From NCBI RefSeq assembly GCF_003946865.1, contig NZ_QXTH01000012.1, forward strand, positions 81,526 to 145,525: a stretch of 64,000 bases of DNA, written 5' to 3'. Below the pieces are notes generated by a model. That model searched no databases. It saw only the letters and a list, made by a program, of their open reading frames with translations, and was not told the DNA's origin. The position numbers and the translations under genes were made by a program. This stretch comes from Antribacter gilvus (GTDB taxonomy: Bacteria > Actinomycetota > Actinomycetes > Actinomycetales > Cellulomonadaceae). The stretch's first letter is position 1. Each line of letters starts with the position of its first letter. Positions 38,105 to 47,429 of this stretch are shown here, piece by piece.

Positions 38105-41100
38105 TCAGGCCCGCCGGCGGCGTAGCAGGAGGAGCGTCCCGCCGACCACGAGCGCCAGGACCGCGGCGCCGATCAGCAGACCGGTCCCCTGCGCCCCGGT
38201 CACCGGGAGGCCCGGCGGGCGGGCGTGGCTGGGCGTGGGGCTCGGCTCGGGCGTGAGCGACGGGCTCGGCGTCGGCTCGGGCGTGGGCGTCGGGCTCGGC
38301 TCCGGCGTGGGCGTCGGCTCGGGCCCCGGGCCGTAGACGTTCGTGACGGTGCAGGTGAGCACCTCCGCGAGACCCACCACGACGGTCCCGTCCTCGACCG
38401 GCACGGTCTCGCCCCCGGCGTCCGTGCAGCCCCACACACCCGGGAGGTAGCTGTCCGCGTACTCGGCGACGTCCGTGACCTCCGAGAGCGCGTAGGTCCC
38501 CACCGCGACCGGCACGCCGGTCACCTCCAGGGACCCGGAGACACCGGACACCGCCACCGGTCCGTCGGCGGCCAGCGTCCAGTCGGCGGGTTCGGCCGGG
38601 CCGCCGTCGACCACCTTGACGAGCGTCAGCCGCGGTGCCACCGCCGCGTTCACGATCGTGCAGGTGACGTCCGCGCCCGAGGCGAGCGCGACGACGTCGT
38701 CGGTCACGTCCAGCGGCGTGCCTTGCGCGTCCGCGCAGGCCCACCCACCCGCGGTGAAGCCGGACGGCCCGGCCTCGGCCAGGGCGTAGGAGCCTGGGCG
38801 CACGGGGAGGCCGTCCACCCCGCCCTCCGCGGCCGGGTCACCCGGGCCGGACACCGCGTCCTGGCCCTCGACGTCCTGCGGCGTCGCGGAGAGCGTCCAG
38901 TCGGCCGGCCCCTCCGTGGCGCCGGAGTCGCCCGCCTCGACCTGCTTGACCAGCGTGAGCAGCGCCGGAGGGATCCACCTGTTGACCAGGGTGCAGGTGG
39001 CCGAGACGCCCTCGGTCAGCGTGACGGTGGCGCCGTCGACGGCGACAGGCTCGCCCGTGGCGTCGTCGGAGCACACCACGCCCGCGAAGGTGTAGTCGGT
39101 GCGGCTGCCGGTCTCGGTGATCTCGTACGACCCGACGGGCACGTCGGCGCCCACTCCCGACGTGCCGCTCACGGTCGCCGGGCCGGTCGCGGACAGGCTC
39201 CACTCCGCGGGGTCGGCGGGCCCGCCGTCCACCTCCTTGAGGAGGGTCAGGTGCGGCATCCCCGCGGTGTTCACGATCGTGCAGGTGACGTCCGCGCTCG
39301 GGGCGACCGTGACGACACCGTCGGTCACGGGCAGAGCACCTGAGGCGTCGGCGCACGCCCAGGCCGCCGCCGCGAAGCCCGCCGGGCCCGTCTCGGCGAG
39401 AAGGTAACCACCCGGCCGGACCGGCAGGGCCAGCACGCCGCCCGGGGCGGCCGGGTCACCCGGACCGCTGACGTCCCCCTGGTCGACGACGTCCTGCGGC
39501 GTCGCGGACAGCGTCCAGTCCACGGGCACGGCCTGAGAACCGGTGCCGGCGGGGTCCACCTGCTTGACCAGCGTCAGCGTCCCGGACGGGATCCAGGTGT
39601 TCACGACCGTGCAGACCAGGTCGTCCCCCAGCCCGACGGCCACCACGCCGTCCGTCACCGGCACGGAAGCGCCCTCGCCGTCGACGCAGGTCCACGCAGC
39701 CGCGGTGTACTGCGGCTGGTCGCCCGCCTCGGACAGGGTGTACGAGCCCACCGGGACGGGGACGTCGGTCACCTCCGTGCCGCCCGTGGTCCCCGTGAGC
39801 GTCACCGGGCCGTCCGCGGTCAGGGTCCAGGCGGACGCGTCCGCCGGTCCGCCGCCCGAGACGACCTTCACGAGCGACAGCTCGGGCTGGACCGCCGTGT
39901 TCACGATGGTGCAGGTCACGTCGGCGGCGGGCCACAGCGTCACGGCGCCGCCGCTCGCGTCGACCGGGCCGTCGACGGCGTCCTCGCACGCCCAGCCGCC
40001 CGCGACGAACCCCTCCGGTCCTGCCTCCGCCAGCGCATACGTGCCCGGGACCACCTCGACCCCGTTGACGCCCGCGCCCGACGCCGGGTCGCCGTTCCCC
40101 GTGACGGTCTCCTGGCCCTCGACCCCCTGCGGCGTCGCCGTGAGGGTCCAGTCGGCCGCCACCTGCGTGGCGCCCGTGCTGCCGGGGTCCACCTGCTTGA
40201 CCAGCGTGAGGACCGCGGGCGGCGCCCACGTGTTGACGATGGTGCACGTGACGTCCTGCGTCAGGGCCAGGCTCACCACACCGTCGGTCACCGGGACGTC
40301 CACGCCCTGGGCGTCCGCACAGCTCCAGGTCCCCGCCACGTAGTCCTCGACCCCTGTGGTCTCGGCCAGGAGGTATTCGCCCACGGCCACCTCGACGCCG
40401 GTCACCTCGGGCGCCTCCGAGACGCCGGTCACCGTGACCGGGCCGGACGCCGTGAGCGTCCAGTCCTGCGCCACCGCAGGCCCGCCGTCGACCACCTTGA
40501 CCAGCGTGAGACTCGGCGCAATGGCGGTGTTGACCACCTGGCACCGGACCGCGGCGCCGGGCGTGACGGTGACGACCGAACCGGTCACCGTGCCGCCCTC
40601 GCAGGCCCACTCCCCGGCCGTGAACCCGTCCGGGCCGGTCTCGGACAGCGTGTAGTCGCCCGGCAGGACCGGGACGGCGCTCACGCCGCCGTCCGCCGTG
40701 GGGTCGCCCGAGCCGCTCACCACCGGCTGGGCAGGGAGGCCCTGCGGCGTCGCCGTGAGCGTCCAGTCCGCGGGGCCTTCGGGCGTGCCGGACACCCCCG
40801 GGTCCACGACCTTGACCATCGTCAGCGTGCCCGGCGGGATCCAGGTGTTGACCATGGCGCAGGTCACGTCGTCGCCCTCCGCGAGGGTGACCGACGGCGT
40901 CCCACCCGGGTCGGTCACGTCGACGGGCCTGCCGTCCGCCTGCTCGCAGTGCACACCCGACCGCACGTACGACGGCGTCCCGCCGCTCTCGCTCAGGACG
41001 TACGTGCCGACCGGGACCGCCACGCCGCTCACGGCGGTCGACCCGGACGCACCCGAGATCGTGACCGGGCCCGTCGCGTTCAGCGTCCAGTCCTGCGGCG

Positions 41101-44100
41101 TCGCGGGACCGCCCGCGACCTCCTTCACCAGGGTCAGGCGCGGCGCGACCGCCGTGTTGACGATCGTGCAGGTGACGTCCGCCCCCGAGGCGACCTCGAC
41201 GACGCCGTCGACCACCGCGAGCGCCCCGTCCGCGTCGGCGCACGCCCACGCGCCGGGGGTGAAGCCCGGGGGGCCCGTCTCGCTCAGCGCGTACGCGCCC
41301 GGCTCGACCTCCACCGCGGCCACGCCGCCCTCGGCGGCGGGGTCGCCCGGGCCGAACACCGTGTCCTGGCCCTCGATGCCCTGCGGCGTGGCCGTCAGCG
41401 TCCAGTCGGCGGGGCCGGCGGTGGAGCCCGACGTGCCGGGGTCCACCTCCTTGACGAGCGTCAGCGTGCCCGGTGGCGTCCAGGTGTTGACCACGGTGCA
41501 GGTGACGTCCTGGCCCTCCGCCAGCGTGATCACGGGGTTCGTCGCCGGGTCCGTCACGGGGACGTCGGCACCCTCTGCGTCCAGGCAGGCCCACCCCCCG
41601 GGGACGTAGTCCTCCACGTCGCCGGACTCGCCGAGGAAATAGGTGCCCACGGGCACCTCGACCCCCGACACTGCCGGACTCCCGCTCGCACCCGAGAGGT
41701 CCGCCGGGCCGTCCGCGGTGAGCGTCCAGTCCCCGGCCGACGCCGGGCCGCCGGCCACCTGCTTGACGAGCGTGAGGCTCGGCGTGACCGCCGTGTTGAC
41801 GATCGTGCAGGTGACGTCCGAGGCCGGGGCGACCGTGACGACGTCGGCCACCACCGGGACCCCGCCCGAGGCGTCCGAGCACGACCACGCCCCCGCGGTG
41901 AAGCCCGCCGGACCCGTCTCACCCAGCGCGTAGGCGCCCGGCTCCACCTCGACGGCGTTGACGCCGCCCTCCGCCGCCGGGTCGCCGGGCCCCGACACGG
42001 GGTCCTGCCCGGCGATGCCCTGCGGCGTCGCGGTGAGCGTCCAGGCCGCGGGCCCGGCCGTGGAGCCGGAGTCGCCCGGGTCCACCTCCTTGACCAGGGT
42101 GAGCGTGGCCGGGTCGTCGTCGTTCGTGATGCGGCACTCCACGCCCGCGCCCGCCGACTGCTCGGGGGCGAGCGTCACGGTGGTGCCGTCCGGGCCCACC
42201 ACGCCCTCGGTGTTGCAGGTGAAGGAGGCCTGGTGGTAACCGTCCGGTCCCGTCTCGCTGACCCGGTACACGGTGCCGGGCCGCAGGTTCACCGGCACAC
42301 CCGTGGCGGAGCCCGTCACCGTCACCGGCTCGAGGCCGGCGGGCACGTCGTCGCCCTCCGGCGTGAGCGTCAGCTCCCAGGCTCCCGGGCCCTGCGTGCC
42401 GCCGTCGTCGTTCGTCACGTCCTTGCCCAGCACGAGGGTGGCGGTGCGGTTCGTCGCCGTGCACTCCACGTGCCGGCCCACCGGGACCTGCACCACCCCG
42501 TCGCCTCCCGAGACGTCGGCCGTCCCGGCCGACCCGCCCGGCTCGTCCGCGTAACCGCACACCCACGACCCCGACGCCTCCGGGTTGACGGGCTGTCCGT
42601 CGGGGCCGACGGCCCGGTGGTCGTCCTGGACGTACAGCGGGTCGCCGCCCGACTCGCTCAGCACGTACACCGCCTCGCCGGTGACGGGCTGCTCCGTCAC
42701 CGCGGCGCCGCCCGCCGTGCCCGAGAACCCGGGCAGCGCCCCGGCCGTGCTCGCGGTCGCGGACAGGGTCCAGTCCTCGGGAGCGGCGTCGCCGCCCACG
42801 ACCTCCTTGTGCAGGCTGAGGCGGGACTCGCAGGTCACGTAGTTGGTGACGACGTACTCGTTGAACTCCGGCTGCAGGCGCAGGCTCACCGTGTGGTCGG
42901 GCTGGAGCGGCACGGGGGTGGTCGGTTCCAGGTCCTCGTCGAGGCCGTGGATGGTCGCGGCGTCCTCGTCGACGGTGCAGTACGGCCGGCCGTTGACGCC
43001 GGTGGTCTCGTTGATGACCACCTCGTCCGTTGGCACCAGCGCCTCGCCCTCGGTGCCGTACTGCGTGTACCGGTCGCCCCAGGTCACGGCCCCCATCGAG
43101 ACCTCCTGCCCGGTGGCGCCGGGCCTGGCGTCCAGAGTCAGGTCCGCGTGGACGCCGGAGGGCTGGGAGCCGTCCGGTACGGGGTCTCCCCCGTTGACGA
43201 CCCACTGCTTGTCCACCTGGACGGACGTGGTTCCCTCGGGCGCCTGGTTGTAGATGGTGCACGTGGTCGCGCCGAAGGGCTCCACGTCCTGGACCGTGAA
43301 CCCGTCCGGGTCGTCCGGGTCGTTGACCACCGTGTACGCGGCCCCGGTACCGATGTTGCGACAGTCCGCCCGTGGGCCGGTCGCCGTCCCGTCCACAGCC
43401 AGGAGCTGGTATCCCGGGAACTGCCGTTCGTGCACGCCGAGGTCGAGGGCCTCCGCCGTCGAGGAGCTCAGGTCGAACTGGACCGCACCGGTCTGGTCGG
43501 TGGTGGTGGTCTGCGTGCCGCCCACCCCCTCGCCCGTGACGGTGATCTCCCAGCCGGGCCCTGCGACCACGGTGTCGGCGTGGCTGATCGACCCGCCCGG
43601 CCGCACCACCTGCTTGACGATGGTCAGCTGCCCCTCGCAGGAGGCCGCCGCGAGCTGGCGGAACGCCGTCGCCGCGGCCGTGTACGACGTCTCCTGGTAG
43701 TAGTCGGCGACGAGCGGGTTGGTGCCGTCGTACCTGGTCGTGCCGGTGACCGCCGCCAGGTTGAGGTCGGCGTGCGAGGCGGGGGCCACGCCGTCGCCGA
43801 CGCCGAGCGCCACCACGCGCGTGCCCTCCGCCTTGAGCCCGTTCGCGCTGAAGATCGCCGCCTCGACGTCGGCGAGCTGGTTGGTCAACGCGTAGCCCTC
43901 GTACGACGTCCCGCCGTGCACGGTCGGGTTGCCGTCAGTGATGACGATCGCGAGGTCGTAGTCCGTCGGCGCGGCCATCGCGGCGTAGAGGCCGGCGTCC
44001 CAGTTGGTGGCCTGGGTACCCACCGAGACCCCGCCGGGCGACGCCCACGGGGCCCAGTGCGCCTTGAGCGTGGCGGCGCTCTGTGCCGTGGACACGCCCA

Positions 44101-44917
44101 CGGGCGTGGGGAGGTTGGACAGGCGCGGGTTCGTGCTGCTCAGCGGCGAGGAGTAGCCGAAGGCGAAGTACGACATGCGCGAGGGCGTGCCCGTCAGCGC
44201 GTCGACCACGGAGTCCAGCGCACCCTTGAGCCGGCTGTAGGTGGGGTCCCCGACGGCGACCGACGACGACCAGTCGGCGATGAGCGCCACGTCGAGCCCG
44301 CACTGCGGGGCCAGGGCCGGGTTGTTGCGCGACTTCTGCCACGTGCCCGTCGAGGCCAGGCGCTCGTTGCGGTTCACGCCGCTCGAGTCCATGAACTGCG
44401 CGCTGCCGCTGCGGTACAGCGTGTTCGCCACCAGCGCGGGGGTCCGGAACGCGTAGGGCGTGACGTAGGCCGGCGTCGCGCTGTTCCCGCCCGTGCGCAA
44501 CGTGTAGTTGGGGTGCCAGCCCTCCACGGAGTGGATCTGCTTGACCCAGAGGCGCTTGTTGAAGTTGGCGCCGTCCGGGCCGCGCGTGTCGGGGATCACG
44601 ATGTCGCAGGTCCCCGTGGCGTCCGCCACGCAGCGGGCCACCTCGACAGTGGCCTGCGCCGGGTCGGACGGCGAGGAGTTGGCCGCGTCCCGGTAGGCCA
44701 CCAGGGTCACCCCCGCCAGGGGCGCCACCGTGCCGTTCGCCAGCCGGTCGCCTCCCGTGGTGATCCGGATGACCGACGTGGTCGGGGTCGGCTCGGCGGC
44801 CGACGCGGGCGGGACGACCCAGGGCAAGGCCCCCACCCCTGAGACGATGACGAGGGTGAGGGCCGCGGTCGCCGCGACACGTCGGCGGAGCGAGACTCCG
44901 GGGCGGGGACCGTGCAT
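38105..44917 (-). CDS. Giant LPxTG cell-wall surface protein with vWA-like domain and DUF5979-type repeats
   Basis: A 2270-residue secreted protein. The ATG at 44917 follows GGAG and gives a signal peptide (LTLVIVSGVGALPWVV, cleavage near ASA/AEP). An N-terminal jelly-roll-like region is followed by a von Willebrand A-like domain (about 205-420) with MIDAS-like D-W-S-S-S. Residues 420-700 hold Cna-B-like segments. Fourteen repeats of about 100 residues (700-2190) come next, then a Pro/Glu/Thr stalk of PTPEPSPTPTPEP type, the sortase signal LPVTG (near 2235), a membrane helix and RRRRRA. It is probably an adhesin or pilus-tip-like protein. No sortase gene is in the window. It stands alone as a transcription unit. 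Confidence 0.9.
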   Translation of the reverse strand: MHGPRPGVSLRRRVAATAALTLVIVSGVGALPWVVPPASAAEPTPTTSVIRITTGGDRLANGTVAPLAGVTLVAYRDAANSSPSDPAQATVEVARCVADATGTCDIVIPDTRGPDGANFNKRLWVKQIHSVEGWHPNYTLRTGGNSATPAYVTPYAFRTPALVANTLYRSGSAQFMDSSGVNRNERLASTGTWQKSRNNPALAPQCGLDVALIADWSSSVAVGDPTYSRLKGALDSVVDALTGTPSRMSYFAFGYSSPLSSTNPRLSNLPTPVGVSTAQSAATLKAHWAPWASPGGVSVGTQATNWDAGLYAAMAAPTDYDLAIVITDGNPTVHGGTSYEGYALTNQLADVEAAIFSANGLKAEGTRVVALGVGDGVAPASHADLNLAAVTGTTRYDGTNPLVADYYQETSYTAAATAFRQLAAASCEGQLTIVKQVVRPGGSISHADTVVAGPGWEITVTGEGVGGTQTTTTDQTGAVQFDLSSSTAEALDLGVHERQFPGYQLLAVDGTATGPRADCRNIGTGAAYTVVNDPDDPDGFTVQDVEPFGATTCTIYNQAPEGTTSVQVDKQWVVNGGDPVPDGSQPSGVHADLTLDARPGATGQEVSMGAVTWGDRYTQYGTEGEALVPTDEVVINETTGVNGRPYCTVDEDAATIHGLDEDLEPTTPVPLQPDHTVSLRLQPEFNEYVVTNYVTCESRLSLHKEVVGGDAAPEDWTLSATASTAGALPGFSGTAGGAAVTEQPVTGEAVYVLSESGGDPLYVQDDHRAVGPDGQPVNPEASGSWVCGYADEPGGSAGTADVSGGDGVVQVPVGRHVECTATNRTATLVLGKDVTNDDGGTQGPGAWELTLTPEGDDVPAGLEPVTVTGSATGVPVNLRPGTVYRVSETGPDGYHQASFTCNTEGVVGPDGTTVTLAPEQSAGAGVECRITNDDDPATLTLVKEVDPGDSGSTAGPAAWTLTATPQGIAGQDPVSGPGDPAAEGGVNAVEVEPGAYALGETGPAGFTAGAWSCSDASGGVPVVADVVTVAPASDVTCTIVNTAVTPSLTLVKQVAGGPASAGDWTLTADGPADLSGASGSPAVSGVEVPVGTYFLGESGDVEDYVPGGWACLDAEGADVPVTDPATNPVITLAEGQDVTCTVVNTWTPPGTLTLVKEVDPGTSGSTAGPADWTLTATPQGIEGQDTVFGPGDPAAEGGVAAVEVEPGAYALSETGPPGFTPGAWACADADGALAVVDGVVEVASGADVTCTIVNTAVAPRLTLVKEVAGGPATPQDWTLNATGPVTISGASGSTAVSGVAVPVGTYVLSESGGTPSYVRSGVHCEQADGRPVDVTDPGGTPSVTLAEGDDVTCAMVNTWIPPGTLTMVKVVDPGVSGTPEGPADWTLTATPQGLPAQPVVSGSGDPTADGGVSAVPVLPGDYTLSETGPDGFTAGEWACEGGTVTGSVVTVTPGAAVRCQVVNTAIAPSLTLVKVVDGGPAVAQDWTLTASGPVTVTGVSEAPEVTGVEVAVGEYLLAETTGVEDYVAGTWSCADAQGVDVPVTDGVVSLALTQDVTCTIVNTWAPPAVLTLVKQVDPGSTGATQVAADWTLTATPQGVEGQETVTGNGDPASGAGVNGVEVVPGTYALAEAGPEGFVAGGWACEDAVDGPVDASGGAVTLWPAADVTCTIVNTAVQPELSLVKVVSGGGPADASAWTLTADGPVTLTGTTGGTEVTDVPVPVGSYTLSEAGDQPQYTAAAWTCVDGEGASVPVTDGVVAVGLGDDLVCTVVNTWIPSGTLTLVKQVDPAGTGSQAVPVDWTLSATPQDVVDQGDVSGPGDPAAPGGVLALPVRPGGYLLAETGPAGFAAAAWACADASGALPVTDGVVTVAPSADVTCTIVNTAGMPHLTLLKEVDGGPADPAEWSLSATGPATVSGTSGVGADVPVGSYEITETGSRTDYTFAGVVCSDDATGEPVAVDGATVTLTEGVSATCTLVNRWIPPALLTLVKQVEAGDSGATEGPADWTLSATPQDVEGQDAVSGPGDPAAEGGVDGLPVRPGSYALAEAGPSGFTAGGWACADAQGTPLDVTDDVVALASGADVTCTIVNAAVAPRLTLVKVVDGGPAEPADWTLAADGPVAVSGVSGSLEVTGVPVAVGTYALSEVTDVAEYADSYLPGVWGCTDAGGETVPVEDGTVVVGLAEVLTCTVTNVYGPGPEPTPTPEPSPTPTPEPTPSPSLTPEPSPTPSHARPPGLPVTGAQGTGLLIGAAVLALVVGGTLLLLRRRRA
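38341..42830. repeat. Fourteen surface-domain repeats, twelve in strict A/B alternation
   Basis: After two diverged units, six A/B pairs of about 628 bases follow from about 42108 to 38341. A units start LTLVKxVDPG and contain ATPQG and SGPGDPAAEGG; B units start LTLVKxVxGGPA and contain SGxSGS. Every unit keeps a Lys in the first strand, a Glu in L(S/A)E-T/A-G, two Cys, and an Asn in (I/V)VNT at the end. Growth by duplication of the A/B pair is inferred. Confidence 0.9.
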
Positions 44918-45029
44918 GAGGCCGACTCCAGCGGGGGTACGGGGTGCGTCGTCTGCCCCATCTGACCACGACACGCCTGGTCCGGCGCGCCGAACGGGTG
45001 AAGTTCGGCGCGGCCCGGCGGGCGCCGTC

Positions 45030-46220
45030 CTACCGCAGCAGGCCCGCCACGTGCTCCGCGATCGCGAGGCTCGACGTCGCCGCGGGTGAAGGTGCGTTAC
45101 GCACGCAGGTGACGTCGTCCGAGGTCGTGATGCGGAAGTCGTCCACGAGAGACCCGTCCCGGTCGACGGCCTGTGCGCGCACGCCCGACCCGGCCCGCAC
45201 CACGTCGTCGGCCCCGATCGCCGGGACGTACCGGCTCGCGGCGCGCATGTATGCGCGGACGGACAGGGAGCCCGCCAGCTCCCGCACCCCGGTGCGCCAG
45301 TGCGCCGCGGCGACGCGCCAGAACCCGGGCCAGCGCACGACGTCGGCCACGTCGCCCAGGTCGAGACCCCACCTGCCGTAGCCCTCGCGGGCCAGGGCGA
45401 GGACGGCGTTGGGCCCCACCTCGAGCGTGCCGTCGACCCGCCGCGTGAAGTGGACGCCGAGGAACGGGTACCGCGGGTCCGGCACGGGATAGACCATCCC
45501 GCGCACCAGGTCCTGCTTGCCCGCGGCGACGCGCATGTACTCGCCGCGGAACGGGACGACGACCGGTCCGCGCTCCGACACGCCCACCCGGTCGGACTGG
45601 AGGCCCGCGCAGACCACGACGCGGTCGAAGACCCGCTCGGCCGGGTCCGGGCCACCGGCCCAGCGCACGACGACGCCGCTCACCCCCTGCCGGATGCCCG
45701 TCACCTCCCGGCCGAGCAGCACCTCCCCGCCGGCCGCCTCGATCTGCGCGCCGAGCGCCCGCGCCACCGCCGGGTAGTCGGTGATCGCCGTTCGCGGCGA
45801 GTGCAGCGCGGCGCGCCCGGTCGCGTAGGGCTCGACGTCGGCGATCTCCGCGCCGTCGAGCCGGCGCAGCCCGGGGACGCCGTTCTCGTGCGCGGTCTTC
45901 TCGAGGGCGTCGAACCGGCCGGTCTCGGACGGGTCGAGCGCGACGACGAGCTTGCCGCACTCGTCGTACGCGATGCCGTGCTCGGCGCAGAAGTCGCGCA
46001 GCAGGTGCCGGCCCCGCGCGCACAGGGTCGCCTTGAGCGATCCCGGCCGGTAGTAGATCCCCGCGTGCACGACGCCGGAGTTGTGCCCGGTCTGGTGCAT
46101 GGCGAGAGCCTGCTCCTTCTCGAGCACCGTGACGTGCACGCCGTGCCGGCGGGCGAGCTCCCGGCCCACCGCGAGCCCGACGATCCCGCCGCCCACGACC
46201 CCGACCCGCTGGGGCGTCAC
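45030..46220 (-). CDS. lhgO: L-2-hydroxyglutarate oxidase (LhgO family)
   Basis: A 396-residue FAD-dependent enzyme of the DAO family that oxidises L-2-hydroxyglutarate to 2-oxoglutarate. FAD binding is shown by VGVVGGGIVGLAVGRELARR and the family motif QTGHNSGVVHAGIYY; FLGVHFTRRVDG and VGPNAVLA are also typical. The only suitable in-frame start is the GTG at 46220; the ribosome binding site is weak. It ends 112 bases upstream of the giant surface gene on the same strand. It is divergent from the PAC2 gene across a 201-base gap. Confidence 0.9.
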   Translation of the reverse strand: MTPQRVGVVGGGIVGLAVGRELARRHGVHVTVLEKEQALAMHQTGHNSGVVHAGIYYRPGSLKATLCARGRHLLRDFCAEHGIAYDECGKLVVALDPSETGRFDALEKTAHENGVPGLRRLDGAEIADVEPYATGRAALHSPRTAITDYPAVARALGAQIEAAGGEVLLGREVTGIRQGVSGVVVRWAGGPDPAERVFDRVVVCAGLQSDRVGVSERGPVVVPFRGEYMRVAAGKQDLVRGMVYPVPDPRYPFLGVHFTRRVDGTLEVGPNAVLALAREGYGRWGLDLGDVADVVRWPGFWRVAAAHWRTGVRELAGSLSVRAYMRAASRYVPAIGADDVVRAGSGVRAQAVDRDGSLVDDFRITTSDDVTCVRNAPSPAATSSLAIAEHVAGLLR

Positions 46221-46421
46221 GGTGCGGCCGTCCTCGGGACGGTCCTGATGCCGGTCATCCAGCCTCCTTCGGCGATGCTCGGGCCAACGGTAGGGCCGCG
46301 GGCGTCGCGCTGAACAGGGTGTCCACCCCGCTACCGATCCTGAGCGACGGAGTTTCAGCCGGTCGCAGAACTCGCCCCCGGCGCGCCACGCGCCCAGCCC
46401 ACCACGCCCTAGGCTGGGCAG

Positions 46422-47396
46422 ATGACCGACGCGCAACAGGAGCCGAACCTGCGTCCCGGGCCCGAGGCGGGCGACCCCGTGCCGCGGCCCTCGGTGCGCC
46501 AGACCGTCATGATCGCCGCGTTCGAGGGCTGGAACGACGCGGGCAGCGCCGCCACCTCGGCGCTGACCCACCTCGGCGAGGTGTGGGGCTCGGAGAAGCT
46601 GCGCGAGCTGGATCCCGAGGAGTACCACGACTTCCAGGTGAACCGCCCCTACGTCAGCGTCGGCGACGACGGGCAGCGCGTCATCACGTGGCCCACCACG
46701 TCCGTGTCGGTCTGCCGCCTCGCGGAGCGCACCGTGGTGCTGGTGCACGGCATCGAGCCGTCGATGCGCTGGCGCCACTACTGCGAGGAGCTGCTGGGCA
46801 TCGCCGACGAGCTGGGCGTCCGCACGGTCGTCACCCTGGGCGCCCTGCTGGCCGACGTGCCGCACACCCGCCCCATCCCGATGACCGCCACGTCGGAGAG
46901 CGTGGGCCTGCAGTCGGTCCTGGACGTGGAGCCCAACACGTACCAGGGACCCACCGGGATCGTGGGCGTGCTGCAGCACGAGGCGTCCCAGCGCGGCCTG
47001 CAGTCCGTGTCCCTCTGGGCCGCGGTGCCGCACTACGTCGCGAACCCGCCGTCGCCCAAGGCCACCCTCGCGATCCTCACCCGGATCGAGGAGCTGCTCG
47101 GCGAGCCGGTGCCGATGGGCGCCCTGCCCGACGACGCGGTCGCCTGGCAGCACGGCGTGGACGAGCTCGCCGCCGAGGACACCGAGATCTCCGAGTACGT
47201 GCAGCAGCTCGAGGAGGCCAAGGACACCGCCGAGCTGCCCGAGGCGTCCGGCGACGCGATCGCGCGCGAGTTCGAGCGCTACCTGCGCCGCCGCGACATC
47301 AACGGCGGCGGGCGGGACTCCGGCGGGCCGGGCGGGTCCGGTGGTCCGGGCGGACCCGGCGGACCCGGGCGCGAGCCAGGACCCGACAAGTCCTGA
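46422..47396 (+). CDS. PAC2 (proteasome assembly chaperone-like) family protein
   Basis: A 324-residue PAC2-domain protein. IAAFEGWNDAGSAATSAL, the segment YVQV-like FQVNRPYVS, HGIEPSMRWRHYCEELL and YQGPTGIVGVLQHEA are family hallmarks. In eukaryotes PAC2 helps assemble the proteasome; in actinobacteria the role is not established, though these genes often lie near pup-proteasome or mshC genes as here. The C-terminus ends in Gly/Pro repeats (GGPGG type). It converges on mshC, 33 bases apart. Confidence 0.88.
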   Translation: MTDAQQEPNLRPGPEAGDPVPRPSVRQTVMIAAFEGWNDAGSAATSALTHLGEVWGSEKLRELDPEEYHDFQVNRPYVSVGDDGQRVITWPTTSVSVCRLAERTVVLVHGIEPSMRWRHYCEELLGIADELGVRTVVTLGALLADVPHTRPIPMTATSESVGLQSVLDVEPNTYQGPTGIVGVLQHEASQRGLQSVSLWAAVPHYVANPPSPKATLAILTRIEELLGEPVPMGALPDDAVAWQHGVDELAAEDTEISEYVQQLEEAKDTAELPEASGDAIAREFERYLRRRDINGGGRDSGGPGGSGGPGGPGGPGREPGPDKS

Positions 47397-47429
47397 GCCC
47401 GCGCCTCCTGAGCCCGCGCCGAGGGAGCG

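Noticed and set aside
40949..44842. A 1297-codon plus-strand frame antisense to the giant surface protein
   Set aside because: Composition is Arg/His/Gly/Val repeats mirroring the DUF5979 repeats; there is no start signal or domain.
45030..47153. LhgO extended upstream through the PAC2 region
   Set aside because: The extension overlaps the well-supported PAC2 gene on the opposite strand and has no oxidoreductase features.
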